Positions 19,205 to 28,260 of a stretch of 64,000 bases of DNA are shown piece by piece (the first letter of the stretch is position 1; every line of letters begins with the position of its first letter). The translations under genes and the position numbers were made by a program. The notes beneath the pieces are model-generated. The model did no database searches. It was not told the origin of the DNA and saw only the letters and a program-made list of their open reading frames with translations. The stretch is taken from assembly GCA_902558075.1 (NCBI GenBank), contig CACECO010000007.1, positions 1 through 64,000 of the forward strand, read 5' to 3'. This stretch comes from an uncultured Litorivicinus sp. (GTDB taxonomy: Bacteria > Pseudomonadota > Gammaproteobacteria > Pseudomonadales > Litorivicinaceae).

Positions 19205-19233
19205 AGTATAGTCATCGACGTCAGGCTCTGCAA
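19205..19233 (-). promoter_or_regulatory. Sigma-70 promoter of the tRNA-Pro-Arg-His operon
   Basis: On the minus strand TTGCAG (19233-19228) is separated by 17 nt from TATACT (19210-19205). A GC-rich discriminator (CCGCACCC) follows, as in promoters of stable-RNA genes under growth-rate control. The predicted start is near 19198, and tRNA-Pro begins at 19163. The -35 hexamer lies inside the last codons of the upstream transporter gene. Confidence 0.75.
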
Positions 19234-20135
19234 GCGGATTTTCTGTCTTTGGGCTTTGAAAGCGCCAGCCAATTTCCGGCGACAACGAGTCCGACTGCGA
19301 CCAAAGCGAGCAACGTCAATTTATACCCCTCAAAAAGCACACTGACAACAATCGCGACAACAGGAAACATTACGGTGGCGTAAGCCGCTCGACCTGGTCC
19401 GATGCGCCCAATCAAAGTCAAATATGAACCAAATGCAATCACGGAACCAACAACTATTAAGTACAGTAACGATCCGACATACGTGATGGTCCATTGAAAT
19501 CGGATCTCGAGGCCATTCATCACTGCGAACCCAAAAGTGAGCAAAGTGCCATACATCATTCCGAACGCTGTTGAATTCCAAACAGTTAGCTTGCGTTTTT
19601 GAAGAGTCGCAGACACCAAGTTACCCGAGCTCGCAGATAGCGTCCCGAGCAAACAAAAAATTAGCGCCAATGAATTTTCGCTCTGCCAATCAAAAGAGAG
19701 TAGTTCTTTACGGAATAAGATCAAAAGCCCAAAAACCCCAACTGCCCCACCGAGTAAAGAACGTGAATCCAATGGTTGTCCCAAAAAAAGCCTCGCACCT
19801 AACGCATTCCAAAAAACCATGGTCGAGAACACAACGGAAATTAAGCCAGTTGTTAAAGACAGACTTGCGGTATAGAACAATCCGTAGTTCAAACAAAAGA
19901 GAAATAATCCAAGCGACGCGCAAAGTGCGTGTTCCGGTAGCGTCAAGACAAGCCGATCAGCGCGAGTAATACAAATACTAAACACGATCAACGAAGCCAG
20001 CAGGAACCTCCAGCCGACTGAAACCACCGGATGCACAACACCCAATTGGCCCAAGATCACGAACCACGTTGTACCCCAGGCCAGCACAGTGATGACGAAG
20101 AGAGCAACGTCTATGCGTGTTATTTGCGATACCAC
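19221..20135 (-). CDS. EamA/DMT-family transporter
   Basis: The 304-residue protein is almost entirely hydrophobic, with about ten predicted membrane segments in two repeated halves (EamA fold). It starts with the family-typical LAWGTTWFVI and WRFLLASL segments. DMT-family members export amino acids or other small metabolites; the substrate cannot be told from sequence. The start is GTG inside the 3' end of cysS, a 16-bp same-strand overlap, so it is probably translated with cysS. Its 3' end contains the -35 element of the downstream tRNA promoter. Confidence 0.85.
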   Translation of the reverse strand: MVSQITRIDVALFVITVLAWGTTWFVILGQLGVVHPVVSVGWRFLLASLIVFSICITRADRLVLTLPEHALCASLGLFLFCLNYGLFYTASLSLTTGLISVVFSTMVFWNALGARLFLGQPLDSRSLLGGAVGVFGLLILFRKELLSFDWQSENSLALIFCLLGTLSASSGNLVSATLQKRKLTVWNSTAFGMMYGTLLTFGFAVMNGLEIRFQWTITYVGSLLYLIVVGSVIAFGSYLTLIGRIGPGRAAYATVMFPVVAIVVSVLFEGYKLTLLALVAVGLVVAGNWLALSKPKDRKSACRA

Positions 20136-21478
20136 GAAGTACCACCGGCTCCATCTTCTAGCACAATTCCTTGGGAGATTAGATCGTCTCGTATGTTATC
20201 TGCAGTCGTAAAGTCTCGATCCTTCCGTGCTTGCTCACGCGCAGAGATCAGTGCGTCGATTGCCGCATCACTCAGTCCACTTTTCGCTGCTTTTAGTGCT
20301 TGCTGTTGCGTAAAGAATGCTTCTTTGTCACTGGCAAACAACCCAAGCACTTTGCCAATTGCCAAGATACTCGAAGACGATTCAGCAGTATCGACTGACG
20401 CCAGTTCGAATAAAAGTGCAATCACTCGAGGCGTATTGAAATCGTCATCCATGAACTTTTGAAACTCAAAAATTGCATCTGAGCTTGGTGCGGTCAAATC
20501 GTCCGGAAGGGCCTGAACCAGACGACTGTAGGCGGTTTCAGCCTTTGTTAACGCATCATCTGAAAACGAAATCGCACTCCGATAATGGCTCTGCAGTAAA
20601 AAGAATCGAATCACTTCGGGATGAAATTCGTCAAATAACTGATCTAGGGTGACAAAATTCCCAAGCGATTTTGACATCTTCTCTTCGTTGACGCGCACAG
20701 CGCCGGCATGCATCCAATATCGTGCAAATGTGCATCCGGTTGCCGCCTCGGATTGCGCAATCTCGTTTTCATGATGCGGAAATTTGAGATCTGGACCGCC
20801 ACCATGGATATCGAAGGTATCGCCAAGAGCGTCCATGCTCATCGCAGAGCACTCAATATGCCAGCCCGGACGACCTGGTCCGAATTGAGAGGGCCAAGCT
20901 ACTTCGCCCTCTTTCATCGATTTCCAAAGCACAAAATCAGCAGGATTTTCTTTATCCTTGGCAATAGCAATTCGTGCACCGGAAACCATATCGTCAAGTT
21001 TTCGGTTGTTCAATTTGCCATATGCTGGAAAAGCACTCACACGGAAATAAACATCACCAGAGTGGCCCTGATAAGCAGCTCCATTTGCGACGAGTGTTTC
21101 AATGAGATTGAGCATCGATTGAATATTCGCAGTCGCTCTCGGCTCCAAATTCGGTGGGACGCAACTGAGTTTCTTCTCGTCGCGATGCATGAGGTCGATC
21201 ATTTCGGCTGTGAGCTCAGAAAAATCAACGCCTCGCTCCGCTGCGCGGGAAAATATCTTGTCATCAACATCTGTGATGTTTCGCACGTAGTTCACATCAA
21301 AACCACGAAACCGCAGATACCGAACAATGGTGTCAAAGGCAACCATGACACGGCCATGGCCCAAATGGCAGCGGTCATACACGGTCATCCCGCAAACATA
21401 AATACCTATTTTTTCAGCTTCCAGTGGTTGAAAGTCGCGTTTTTCTCGGGCTAAGGTGTCGAAGATCTGCAAACTCAC
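20120..21478 (-). CDS. cysS: Cysteinyl-tRNA synthetase
   Basis: CysS charges tRNA-Cys. The 452-residue class I synthetase has the HIGH-like motif HLGHGRVM near residue 38 and KMSKSLGNF near 269. The zinc-site residues are in [24 protein letters not shown] and [11 protein letters not shown]. The start is GTG with a purine-rich AGGGAA upstream. It is divergent from ppiB with 60 nt between them, the same neighbourhood as in Pseudomonas. The tail is shorter than in E. coli (461 residues) but complete. Confidence 0.97.
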   Translation of the reverse strand: MSLQIFDTLAREKRDFQPLEAEKIGIYVCGMTVYDRCHLGHGRVMVAFDTIVRYLRFRGFDVNYVRNITDVDDKIFSRAAERGVDFSELTAEMIDLMHRDEKKLSCVPPNLEPRATANIQSMLNLIETLVANGAAYQGHSGDVYFRVSAFPAYGKLNNRKLDDMVSGARIAIAKDKENPADFVLWKSMKEGEVAWPSQFGPGRPGWHIECSAMSMDALGDTFDIHGGGPDLKFPHHENEIAQSEAATGCTFARYWMHAGAVRVNEEKMSKSLGNFVTLDQLFDEFHPEVIRFFLLQSHYRSAISFSDDALTKAETAYSRLVQALPDDLTAPSSDAIFEFQKFMDDDFNTPRVIALLFELASVDTAESSSSILAIGKVLGLFASDKEAFFTQQQALKAAKSGLSDAAIDALISAREQARKDRDFTTADNIRDDLISQGIVLEDGAGGTSWYRK

Positions 21479-21538
21479 GCGTTATTCCCTGTAGTGAAAC
21501 CGGTATAGTACCGTCTAGTGTATTGAGGAGAACAACCC

Positions 21539-22030
21539 GTGATTCTATTTGAAACAACGCTTGGTAACATCACTATCGAGCTTTTTGAAACCGACGCACC
21601 TGAGACAACAGCCAATTTCAAGCAATACGTGGAAGACAGCTTTTACGACGGAACGATTTTTCACCGAGTAATCGATGGATTTATGATTCAAGGTGGGGGG
21701 TTTGAGCCAGGAATGATCCAAAAAGACGCTCGTGATCCAATTTCAAACGAAGCGTCGAACGGGCTTTCGAATAACCGGGGAACGATTGCGATGGCAAGAA
21801 CGATGGAACCCCACTCAGCAACGGCACAGTTTTTTATCAATGTGAATGATAACGATTTTCTCAATTTTCGTTCTGAAACACCGGATGGATTCGGGTACTG
21901 TGTATTTGGCCGAGTCTTCGATGGCTTAGACGTCGTAGATGCAATCGAAGCAGTCGAAACAACCCATCGCGCTGGCCACTCAGATGTTCCAATGGATGAC
22001 GTGGTAATCAATCAAGCCTCGATTGTCTGA
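21539..22030 (+). CDS. ppiB: Cytoplasmic cyclophilin-type peptidyl-prolyl isomerase
   Basis: The 163-residue cyclophilin matches E. coli PpiB closely. It has the active-site Arg and Phe in TIFHRVIDGFMIQGGGF, the SATAQFFIN segment and FGYCVFGRVFDGLDVVD. No signal peptide is present, which fits the cytoplasmic form. The start is GTG with GAGGAG nine bases upstream. The stop overlaps the lpxH ATG by one base (TGATG), so the two are coupled, as the same pair is adjacent in Pseudomonas. Confidence 0.96.
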   Translation: MILFETTLGNITIELFETDAPETTANFKQYVEDSFYDGTIFHRVIDGFMIQGGGFEPGMIQKDARDPISNEASNGLSNNRGTIAMARTMEPHSATAQFFINVNDNDFLNFRSETPDGFGYCVFGRVFDGLDVVDAIEAVETTHRAGHSDVPMDDVVINQASIV

Positions 22031-22788
22031 TGCGACGCCTGATCGTCTCTGATTTTCATCTTGATCCTGCGGAACCGGAACGATACTTCGCCGTGATCGA
22101 CGCACTCAGCCGTTGTGATTGCGATCAATTGATTCTTGCTGGTGATGTTTTTGAGGCCTGGGTTGGAGACGATGGTGCAACTGATATCGATAAGCAATTT
22201 CTCGAGTTTTGCGGCCAATACTGTAATGACGTTGTATTCATTCACGGTAACCGAGATTTTTTGATCAGCGATACCTTTCTCAATTCATTTGGGATTCGAT
22301 TAGTAGCTCATTACACGGATGACGCGATACTCGTGATCCATGGTGATGAGTTATGCACGTCGGATCACGCATATCAGGCATTCAAACTCGAAGTGAGACA
22401 ACCTTCGTGGATCAATTCGTTTCTGACCAAACCGTTGATCGAAAGACAGACAATTGCTGAAGAGCTTAGGCGAGCGTCTCGTGAAACGCAGGCAAATCGT
22501 GCAGAGGCAATTGGCGATGCTGTCGATACAGCGGTTGAAGGCCTGATGGAGAACCAACATGCATCCGTCTTGATCCACGGGCATACCCACCGTCCAGCAA
22601 TTCACTACACCGAAGGCAACTTACGCGCAGTCACGTCGGATTGGACTCATTCAGGCCTTGGGGTTGTCATTGATTCTACGCAGTCTGAATTGATCGTCAG
22701 CCTCACCCATTTATCAGCGCAGGGAGCCGTGATCAAAGAGCAATGGGTACGTCAGGCCGGCACACCTGAGTGGAACCGGAATTCTTGA
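22030..22788 (+). CDS. lpxH: UDP-2,3-diacylglucosamine diphosphatase LpxH
   Basis: LpxH makes lipid X (2,3-diacylglucosamine 1-phosphate) in lipid A synthesis. The 252-residue calcineurin-like phosphoesterase has all metal-binding motifs in order: SDFHLD at the N-terminus, GDVFEAWVGDD near residue 42, GNRDFLIS near 76, HGDELCT near 108 and HGHTHRP near 187. It is coupled to ppiB by TGATG. Its 3' end overlaps convergent miaE by 37 bp. Confidence 0.95.
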   Translation: MRRLIVSDFHLDPAEPERYFAVIDALSRCDCDQLILAGDVFEAWVGDDGATDIDKQFLEFCGQYCNDVVFIHGNRDFLISDTFLNSFGIRLVAHYTDDAILVIHGDELCTSDHAYQAFKLEVRQPSWINSFLTKPLIERQTIAEELRRASRETQANRAEAIGDAVDTAVEGLMENQHASVLIHGHTHRPAIHYTEGNLRAVTSDWTHSGLGVVIDSTQSELIVSLTHLSAQGAVIKEQWVRQAGTPEWNRNS

Positions 22789-23399
22789 TCGGGACTTACG
22801 ATCAACTGTTCATCAATCCTGAGAAAGTGCTCAAGCCGAGCATCAACGCTTTCTTGATCACTGTTTTCTTGGGCTAGTGCTAGATAATCTTGGTAATGAC
22901 GTCCCTCAGAGCGTAGAAGCGATTTGTAGTACCGGCCGAGTGGTGTTGGTAAATGAGGCCACAACGCCGCAAATCGTTCACAAGAACGAGCTTCAACAAT
23001 TGCACCAACAATGAGCAAGTCAACTAATCGGTCATCTTCATTCGTTCTCACGGACTCTCGCAGCATTCTTACGTACCTAGACGCACTGAGCGAACGGAAT
23101 TCAATACCTATACGATCCATGAACACCAATACTTGTTCATAATGCAACATTTCTTCGCGTACCAACCGCGCCATAAGACGTTGCAGTCGAGGGAGGTGCT
23201 TGTACTTTGTTATCAAACTCATGCCGGTCGCAGCAGCTTTATACTCGCAGTTTGCATGATCGACCAGCAGTGTTGTCAGATCACCCAGCGCGTAACACAC
23301 CCAAGCATCGGGTGTCGGAGCCCTGAGAAAACAACGAATCTCCTCAACGATGGCGTCGATTGATGCCACTTTGGATACGATTTTATTTGTAGTAGGCAT
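22752..23399 (-). CDS. miaE: tRNA-(2-methylthio-N6-isopentenyladenosine) hydroxylase MiaE
   Basis: MiaE is a diiron oxygenase that hydroxylates ms2i6A37 of tRNA to ms2io6A. The 215-residue helical protein has ferritin-like carboxylate and histidine ligands in [31 protein letters not shown] and [10 protein letters not shown]. The modification needs oxygen, in keeping with an aerobic organism. The miaA and miaB genes are not in the window. The 5' end overlaps the nfuA 3' end by 17 bp and the 3' end overlaps lpxH. Confidence 0.9.
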   Translation of the reverse strand: MPTTNKIVSKVASIDAIVEEIRCFLRAPTPDAWVCYALGDLTTLLVDHANCEYKAAATGMSLITKYKHLPRLQRLMARLVREEMLHYEQVLVFMDRIGIEFRSLSASRYVRMLRESVRTNEDDRLVDLLIVGAIVEARSCERFAALWPHLPTPLGRYYKSLLRSEGRHYQDYLALAQENSDQESVDARLEHFLRIDEQLIVSPDQEFRFHSGVPA

Positions 23400-23967
23400 T
23401 TTCGCGTTGACTGTGATCGGTCACGTCACGTACGCCCTTCAATTCGGGGATCCGTTCAATCAACGTTTTTTCCACGCCGTCTTTGAGTGTCATATCAACA
23501 GCACTACAGCCCTGACACCCGCCCCCAAACTGCAAAATCGCAATGTCATCTTCGAGTCGAATTAACCGTACTTCTCCACCGTGGGCCGCCAAACCTGGGT
23601 TCACCTCGGCAGTCAAGATTTCGACTATTTGTTGCTCAACCGGTCCGTCGAATGCTACCGCAGGCTGTTTTGCATTCGGAGCTTTGATTGTTAGTTGTCC
23701 ACCCAGCTTATCCGCCACATAGTCAACAACCGCTTCGTCCAGATAAGGCAAGCTCGGCTGGTCGAGATACGCAGTGAACTGATCGCACTCAAATCGCTCA
23801 TCCCCAGGCTTTTCCTCGCCTGGACGACAGTAAGCAAGACAAGTCTCTGCGTACATCGTGCCGGGTTGCGAAACAAAAAGCCGTACCCCAATGCCCTCGA
23901 CATTTTGCTTCTCTAACAACCCATTAAGGTAGGTTTGTGCGCTATCTGTAATAGTGATGTCTGTCAT
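23383..23967 (-). CDS. nfuA: Fe-S biogenesis protein NfuA
   Basis: NfuA carries [4Fe-4S] clusters from scaffold to target proteins. The 194-residue protein has a degenerate A-type N-terminal domain (residues 1-95) and a C-terminal NFU domain with the cluster CxxC Cys151 and Cys154 in [10 protein letters not shown]. Length and layout match E. coli NfuA. It precedes miaE on the same strand with a 17-bp overlap. MiaB, a partner of MiaE in tRNA modification, is a radical-SAM Fe-S enzyme and a known NfuA client, which may explain the pairing. Confidence 0.94.
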   Translation of the reverse strand: MTDITITDSAQTYLNGLLEKQNVEGIGVRLFVSQPGTMYAETCLAYCRPGEEKPGDERFECDQFTAYLDQPSLPYLDEAVVDYVADKLGGQLTIKAPNAKQPAVAFDGPVEQQIVEILTAEVNPGLAAHGGEVRLIRLEDDIAILQFGGGCQGCSAVDMTLKDGVEKTLIERIPELKGVRDVTDHSQRENAYYK

Positions 23968-24049
23968 GTCTTGAGAATACCTTGAGTCAATCTGCTACAA
24001 TCATTGGGGCGCTTATTCTAATTTCTACTGAGACTAAAAAAACCACTCC

Positions 24050-25021
24050 ATGACGCATATTCCAATAGCTATTGTAGGAGCCGGTATGGCCGGGCTAGCG
24101 GCCGCGCGCCAGCTTCCGCCTTCCAGTTATCAAATTTTTGAGAAAAGTAGAGGGCCAGGTGGGCGACTTGCCTCGAAGCGAATCGAACAACAACGGGCTG
24201 ATATTGGAGCTCAGTTTTTCACCGTCAGGGACCAGAGATTTGAAGCGGTCGTGGAACTTGCGCACTCAGCTGGAGCGATTCAATCGTGGGAACCTCGGAT
24301 GGGAACATTTAGATCGTCGATACCGGTTGATTCACCCGATACCCAACAACGCTATGTGGGTGCGCCTTACATGAACGCACTTGGGCGATTTTTATCCCAA
24401 TCGGTCACGATTGAGAGCGAAACTCGAATCGACACAATCCAGCGAGATGGGCCCTTCTTTGTTTTGAAAACAACAACTGGTGCTGAATACTCAGCGGAAC
24501 AAGTTCTGGTCACCACACCAGTCGATCAAATGGCTGATTTACTGGCTCATTTTGCGGTCGCGCCAATCGTAACGCAATTTACGATGGAGCCGACCTGGAC
24601 CTCCGTCGTATCTTCTAAGTATCAACTAACGACCAGTACGCATGAGCCGATTGACGCTTGTTTTGGCGGCGATCACGATGTTTTCGATTTCATTTCAGTC
24701 GAGCGCAGTAAGCCAGGGCGTGATTCGGATCTAATTGTCGTGCAGGCATCGACCGAGTGGTCAAAGGTCCACTTGGAGCATGATCCTGATTGGATTACTC
24801 AGCAGATTGCCACGGAACTGTCCGACACTTTCGATATTCAAGTGGAACCAGTCTTGTCTCATCGCTGGAGATATGCGCGGCCCACGGATCCAAAGATGAC
24901 AACTCAAAAAGGCATCTATCAAGTTGATGCTGGGCTCTGGATCGCAGGCGACTATTTGGCTGGAGGACGCGTCGAAGGAGCTTATCTCGCTGGGTTTGAG
25001 GCGGCTGAACGACTTGCTTAA
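24050..25021 (+). CDS. FAD/NAD(P)-binding oxidoreductase, renalase-like
   Basis: The 323-residue flavoprotein begins with the dinucleotide-binding motif IAIVGAGMAGLAAA, then FEKSRGPGGRLASKR and ADIGAQFFTVRD. This arrangement belongs to renalase-like amine oxidases (COG3380). The C-terminal FAD segment is GLWIAGDYLAGGRVEGAYLAG. The best-studied bacterial renalase oxidises dihydro-isomers of NAD(P)H, but activity here is not established. It is divergent from nfuA (82 nt) and ends one base before the convergent small membrane protein gene. It lies 0.6 kb upstream of the photolyase operon. Confidence 0.85.
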   Translation: MTHIPIAIVGAGMAGLAAARQLPPSSYQIFEKSRGPGGRLASKRIEQQRADIGAQFFTVRDQRFEAVVELAHSAGAIQSWEPRMGTFRSSIPVDSPDTQQRYVGAPYMNALGRFLSQSVTIESETRIDTIQRDGPFFVLKTTTGAEYSAEQVLVTTPVDQMADLLAHFAVAPIVTQFTMEPTWTSVVSSKYQLTTSTHEPIDACFGGDHDVFDFISVERSKPGRDSDLIVVQASTEWSKVHLEHDPDWITQQIATELSDTFDIQVEPVLSHRWRYARPTDPKMTTQKGIYQVDAGLWIAGDYLAGGRVEGAYLAGFEAAERLA

Positions 25022-25022
25022 C

Positions 25023-25445
25023 CTATAATCCCGTCTCTTCCTGGCGGAACAGTGTCCGTCCCCGAGGACCACTGACTAAGCGTAAAGCAATAATCAGAAG
25101 AATCAGCATGGCTAACTCGTAACCCATATACAGATAGGTTGAATTCTCTTCAGCTAATCCATCAATGAGCGCGATGCAACGTGTTACGAACCACGATGCG
25201 TTGATCATAAATAGACCAATCAGTGATCGCTTGGTTCTCTTTTGGTCTACTATGCCTGAAGCAGACAACAGACAAAATGCAATGAATGAACCTGCAATCA
25301 GCACCTGAAGTTCGATGATCGCCGCCCTTGATGCTCCGTTGATTTGAAGAACAGCAAATAGTGTCTGCGGTTGCGTGAGCGTCCAAAGCGCCAGACCAAT
25401 GAAAGTCACGCAATTAATTGCGATTAAAAAACGTCCAAAGAACAT
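25023..25445 (-). CDS. Small four-helix membrane protein, DUF4345-like
   Basis: The 140-residue protein has four predicted membrane segments (about residues 5-30, 40-62, 72-92 and 102-122). The layout (FxGLALWTLTQPQTLFAVL, then IELQVLIAG and a late GYELAMLILLI) resembles the DUF4345 family of unknown function. The assignment is by eye. It stands alone on the minus strand between the renalase-like gene and the divergent photolyase operon, with 134 nt to the photolyase start. Confidence 0.7.
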   Translation of the reverse strand: MFFGRFLIAINCVTFIGLALWTLTQPQTLFAVLQINGASRAAIIELQVLIAGSFIAFCLLSASGIVDQKRTKRSLIGLFMINASWFVTRCIALIDGLAEENSTYLYMGYELAMLILLIIALRLVSGPRGRTLFRQEETGL

Positions 25446-25524
25446 TCACTTACCCTCAAGAGCAACCGACAGAGTGGCAGACTCCATTGCGTTTGCCAAC
25501 CGCCTGAGCCACACTTTCAGCAAC

Positions 25525-25546
25525 TTGCCAGCTCGGACGATGGCAA
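25525..25546. promoter_or_regulatory. Inverted repeat upstream of the photolyase operon
   Basis: TTGCCA at 25525-25530 and TGGCAA at 25541-25546 form a perfect 6-bp inverted repeat with ten bases between the arms, ending 33 nt before the phrB start. The TTGCCA arm could also serve as a -35 hexamer, which would put the repeat in the spacer as MerR-family activators prefer. A chance repeat of this size is possible. Confidence 0.3.
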
Positions 25547-25579
25547 CACATTCTTTGCGGGATGCAACTGAGGAGAATC

Positions 25580-26983
25580 ATGCAACATCGTCTAATCTGG
25601 TTCCGAGACGACCTTCGCATCAATGATAATGCAGCCGTTAGCGCGGCTCTAAATTGCGATTCAGATACGCGTATCTCAGCGGTATTTTTGACCGCCGACG
25701 ATGAATGGGAGTCATTTGGTTATGGCAAGAATCGGTTGTATTACACCGAGCAACTCCTCAGAAACCTCGCAATTGCACTCGCGCAACATGGCGTTCAGCT
25801 ACAAGTTGTTCGTCTACCAAATTATGATGCTCAGAGCCGGTGGATGGGTGATTTCTGTCAGCGAGAGCAAGTAACTGACCTCTATTTCAACCAAGAATAT
25901 CAATGGAACGAGCGAATACGGGACCATCAACTCGCCACATCACTCGATGGGGTCAATGTTCAAAGTTTCGTGGATCGTGTTCTATTGCAGCCAGGTACTG
26001 TACTCACTGGAGATGGTCGCTACTATTCAGTCTTTAGCCCGTTTAAAAAACGATGGCTTTCGGTATACCAAGAAAATAATCATCTCCCCTACCAAACACT
26101 CAACATGACTCGCTCTCAAGTAGCAACACCCCAATGGACAAGCCTTTGTGAGGCGCCAGAATCCGACCTCTCTGCGTTTGCGACAGATGAACGGCAAATC
26201 CAAATCGATCTGAAAGATTTTGTCGACCACAGGCTTGCTGATTATGATTCGAATCGCAATCAGCCCTCGATTCGGGGGACCAGTCGTCTTTCTGCCGCCC
26301 TCGCGAGAGGCCTACTATCGCCGAGACAATGTGTCAGAGTAGCTGAAGAAGCGCTATCTCGCCCAATTTGGGATTTTCCTGCTGGCGCTTTTTCGTGGGT
26401 TAATGAGCTCATTTGGCGTGACTTTTATCAACACCTACTGATTGGTTTTCCTCGACTCTCGAAAAACAAAGCGTTCCGACCGGAAACAGAAGCATTGCAG
26501 TGGCGCAACAATTCAGAGGAGATCGAGTCTTGGAAATCGGGACAGACAGGGATCCCAATTGTTGATGCGGGAATGCGAGAACTCAAACAAACCGGGTGGA
26601 TGCATAATCGTGTGCGCATGGTGGTCGCACAGTTTTTAACGAAAAATTTGCTGTGTGATTGGCGTATTGGTGAAGCTCACTTTATGCAATTTCTGGTGGA
26701 TTCTGACCTCGGGGCCAATAATGGTGGTTGGCAGTGGAGTGCTTCCACTGGTACCGATGCAGCCCCCTATTTCCGTGTATTTAATCCTGTTAGCCAAGGT
26801 GAAACACATGATCCTGATGGACAGTATATCTGTCGTTTCATTCCCGAATTAGCAAATATCCAAAAATCGAAACGACATGCACCGTGGTTAGGGTCCATAC
26901 CGTCCGGGTACAGGCCACCGATCGTCGATCTCAAATCATCCAGACAGCGTGCGATTGATGCGTTTAAGGACCTTAAATCATGA
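25580..26983 (+). CDS. phrB: Deoxyribodipyrimidine photolyase
   Basis: The photolyase uses blue light to split cyclobutane pyrimidine dimers. The 467-residue protein has the N-terminal antenna domain (RLIWFRDDLRINDN) and the FAD-binding C-terminal domain with GIPIVDAGMREL, GWMHNRVRM, VAQFLTKNL, DWRIGE and NGGWQWSASTGTDAAPYFR, the class I CPD signature. I place the start at ATG 25580 because AGGAG is six bases upstream; the longest frame begins 18 nt earlier. It overlaps the next gene by ATGA and leads a five-gene coupled operon. Confidence 0.95.
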   Translation: MQHRLIWFRDDLRINDNAAVSAALNCDSDTRISAVFLTADDEWESFGYGKNRLYYTEQLLRNLAIALAQHGVQLQVVRLPNYDAQSRWMGDFCQREQVTDLYFNQEYQWNERIRDHQLATSLDGVNVQSFVDRVLLQPGTVLTGDGRYYSVFSPFKKRWLSVYQENNHLPYQTLNMTRSQVATPQWTSLCEAPESDLSAFATDERQIQIDLKDFVDHRLADYDSNRNQPSIRGTSRLSAALARGLLSPRQCVRVAEEALSRPIWDFPAGAFSWVNELIWRDFYQHLLIGFPRLSKNKAFRPETEALQWRNNSEEIESWKSGQTGIPIVDAGMRELKQTGWMHNRVRMVVAQFLTKNLLCDWRIGEAHFMQFLVDSDLGANNGGWQWSASTGTDAAPYFRVFNPVSQGETHDPDGQYICRFIPELANIQKSKRHAPWLGSIPSGYRPPIVDLKSSRQRAIDAFKDLKS

Positions 26984-28260
26984 ATAGTCTCAGCAAACCT
27001 CGTGTCGCCATCGTTGGTTCAGGGATTGCTGGGTTGACTGCTGCCTATCGACTTCAAAATGACGTTGATGTAATCGTATTCGAGCAGAATAACTGGATTG
27101 GCGGCCATACACATACCGTTGATATCACGCTAGATGGTCAAACCTATGCGGTCGACACCGGTTTTATTGTTTTCAACGAATGGACCTATCCAAGATTCCT
27201 GAACCTGTTGAGCGAACTAAAGTTAGCGCATCAAGATACTGACATGAGCTTTAGTGTCATGTCCGAGACAACCGGCATCGAATACGCAGGTACGAATTTG
27301 TCGACGCTGTTTGCGCAGCGCCGCCGGATGCTATCACCAAGCTACTATCGATTTCTTCGTGATATTCTAGTATTTAATCGCACGGCGAGTGATGATTTAG
27401 CCAACGAGCGCATCAGTGCATCCATAACACTTCAGGATTATTTAAAAAAATTATCGCTATGTGACTTATTTCATTCACATTATCTACACCCGATGGCAGC
27501 GGCCATTTGGTCGTCCGATCTCAACGATGTTAATCTGATGCCAGCGCTGTTTTTCATCCGATTCTTCAAAAATCACGGACTTCTATCAGTCACAGACCGC
27601 CCTCAATGGTACACACTACCTGGTGGGTCAAGAAGTTATATCGAGCCCCTAACTGCGTCGTTTCGAGAACGAATTCGACTTGAAACTCCAGTGAAATCAG
27701 TTCGTAATACAAATCAAGGAGTTGAGGTTGCTACGGCGTTGAGCGTTGAGCTGTATGACGCTGTTGTTCTCGCGTCGCATAGTGATCAGTCATTAGCGCT
27801 TCTCGATGATTCAGAGCGTGCGGTCAAAACATTACTTCAAGGAGTCCCTTACGCAGATAACGAGGTTGTTCTTCATACTGATCCCTCACAGATGCCCACT
27901 AACCGCCGCGCATGGGCGAGTTGGAACTATCAAATTCAAACGAACCCGGATAGGCTCGGTGCAGTTGTCACTTACGACATGAATCGATTACAGAATCTCC
28001 AGGGACCGCATCAATTATTCGTCACATTGAATAATACCAAGCAAATCAAATCTGAGAGCATTCTTGGTTGCTGGACATACGCGCATCCGCAATTCGGACC
28101 TGATTCTGTGCGGATTCAGAGTGGAATTGATCGGATGAATTCAACATCACGGATCAAAATAGCCGGAGCATGGTGTCAAAATGGCTTCCATGAAGATGGG
28201 GTGGTCTCTGGTGAAAAAGCAGCGGAAGCGATTAAAACGACACTGGGGATTCATGTCTGA
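26980..28260 (+). CDS. FAD-dependent amine-oxidase-like protein (COG2907)
   Basis: The 426-residue flavoprotein starts with VAIVGSGIAGLTAAYRL, then EQNNWIGGHTHTVD and DTGFIVFNEWTYP. The last pair is characteristic of COG2907 proteins found beside DUF1365 and Cfa genes. The C-terminal FAD segment is the GAWCQNGFHEDGVVSGEKAA region. The reaction is unknown; context suggests oxidation or desaturation of a fatty-acyl chain together with the Cfa-like enzyme. It begins in an ATGA overlap with phrB and overlaps the DUF1365 gene by 8 nt. Confidence 0.88.
   Translation: MNSLSKPRVAIVGSGIAGLTAAYRLQNDVDVIVFEQNNWIGGHTHTVDITLDGQTYAVDTGFIVFNEWTYPRFLNLLSELKLAHQDTDMSFSVMSETTGIEYAGTNLSTLFAQRRRMLSPSYYRFLRDILVFNRTASDDLANERISASITLQDYLKKLSLCDLFHSHYLHPMAAAIWSSDLNDVNLMPALFFIRFFKNHGLLSVTDRPQWYTLPGGSRSYIEPLTASFRERIRLETPVKSVRNTNQGVEVATALSVELYDAVVLASHSDQSLALLDDSERAVKTLLQGVPYADNEVVLHTDPSQMPTNRRAWASWNYQIQTNPDRLGAVVTYDMNRLQNLQGPHQLFVTLNNTKQIKSESILGCWTYAHPQFGPDSVRIQSGIDRMNSTSRIKIAGAWCQNGFHEDGVVSGEKAAEAIKTTLGIHV

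Noticed and set aside
17676-19230. Possible integrated element at the tRNA cluster
   Set aside because: No integrase, no repeated tRNA end and no mobile genes were found; only the decayed mscS gene and one small gene are there.
18664-19345. ORFs running across tRNA-His, tRNA-Arg and tRNA-Pro on either strand
   Set aside because: They read through mature tRNA sequence and match no family.
20708-21454. 248-residue plus-strand ORF
   Set aside because: Fully antisense to cysS, whose frame is certain; composition is Cys, His and Ile rich as expected of a shadow.
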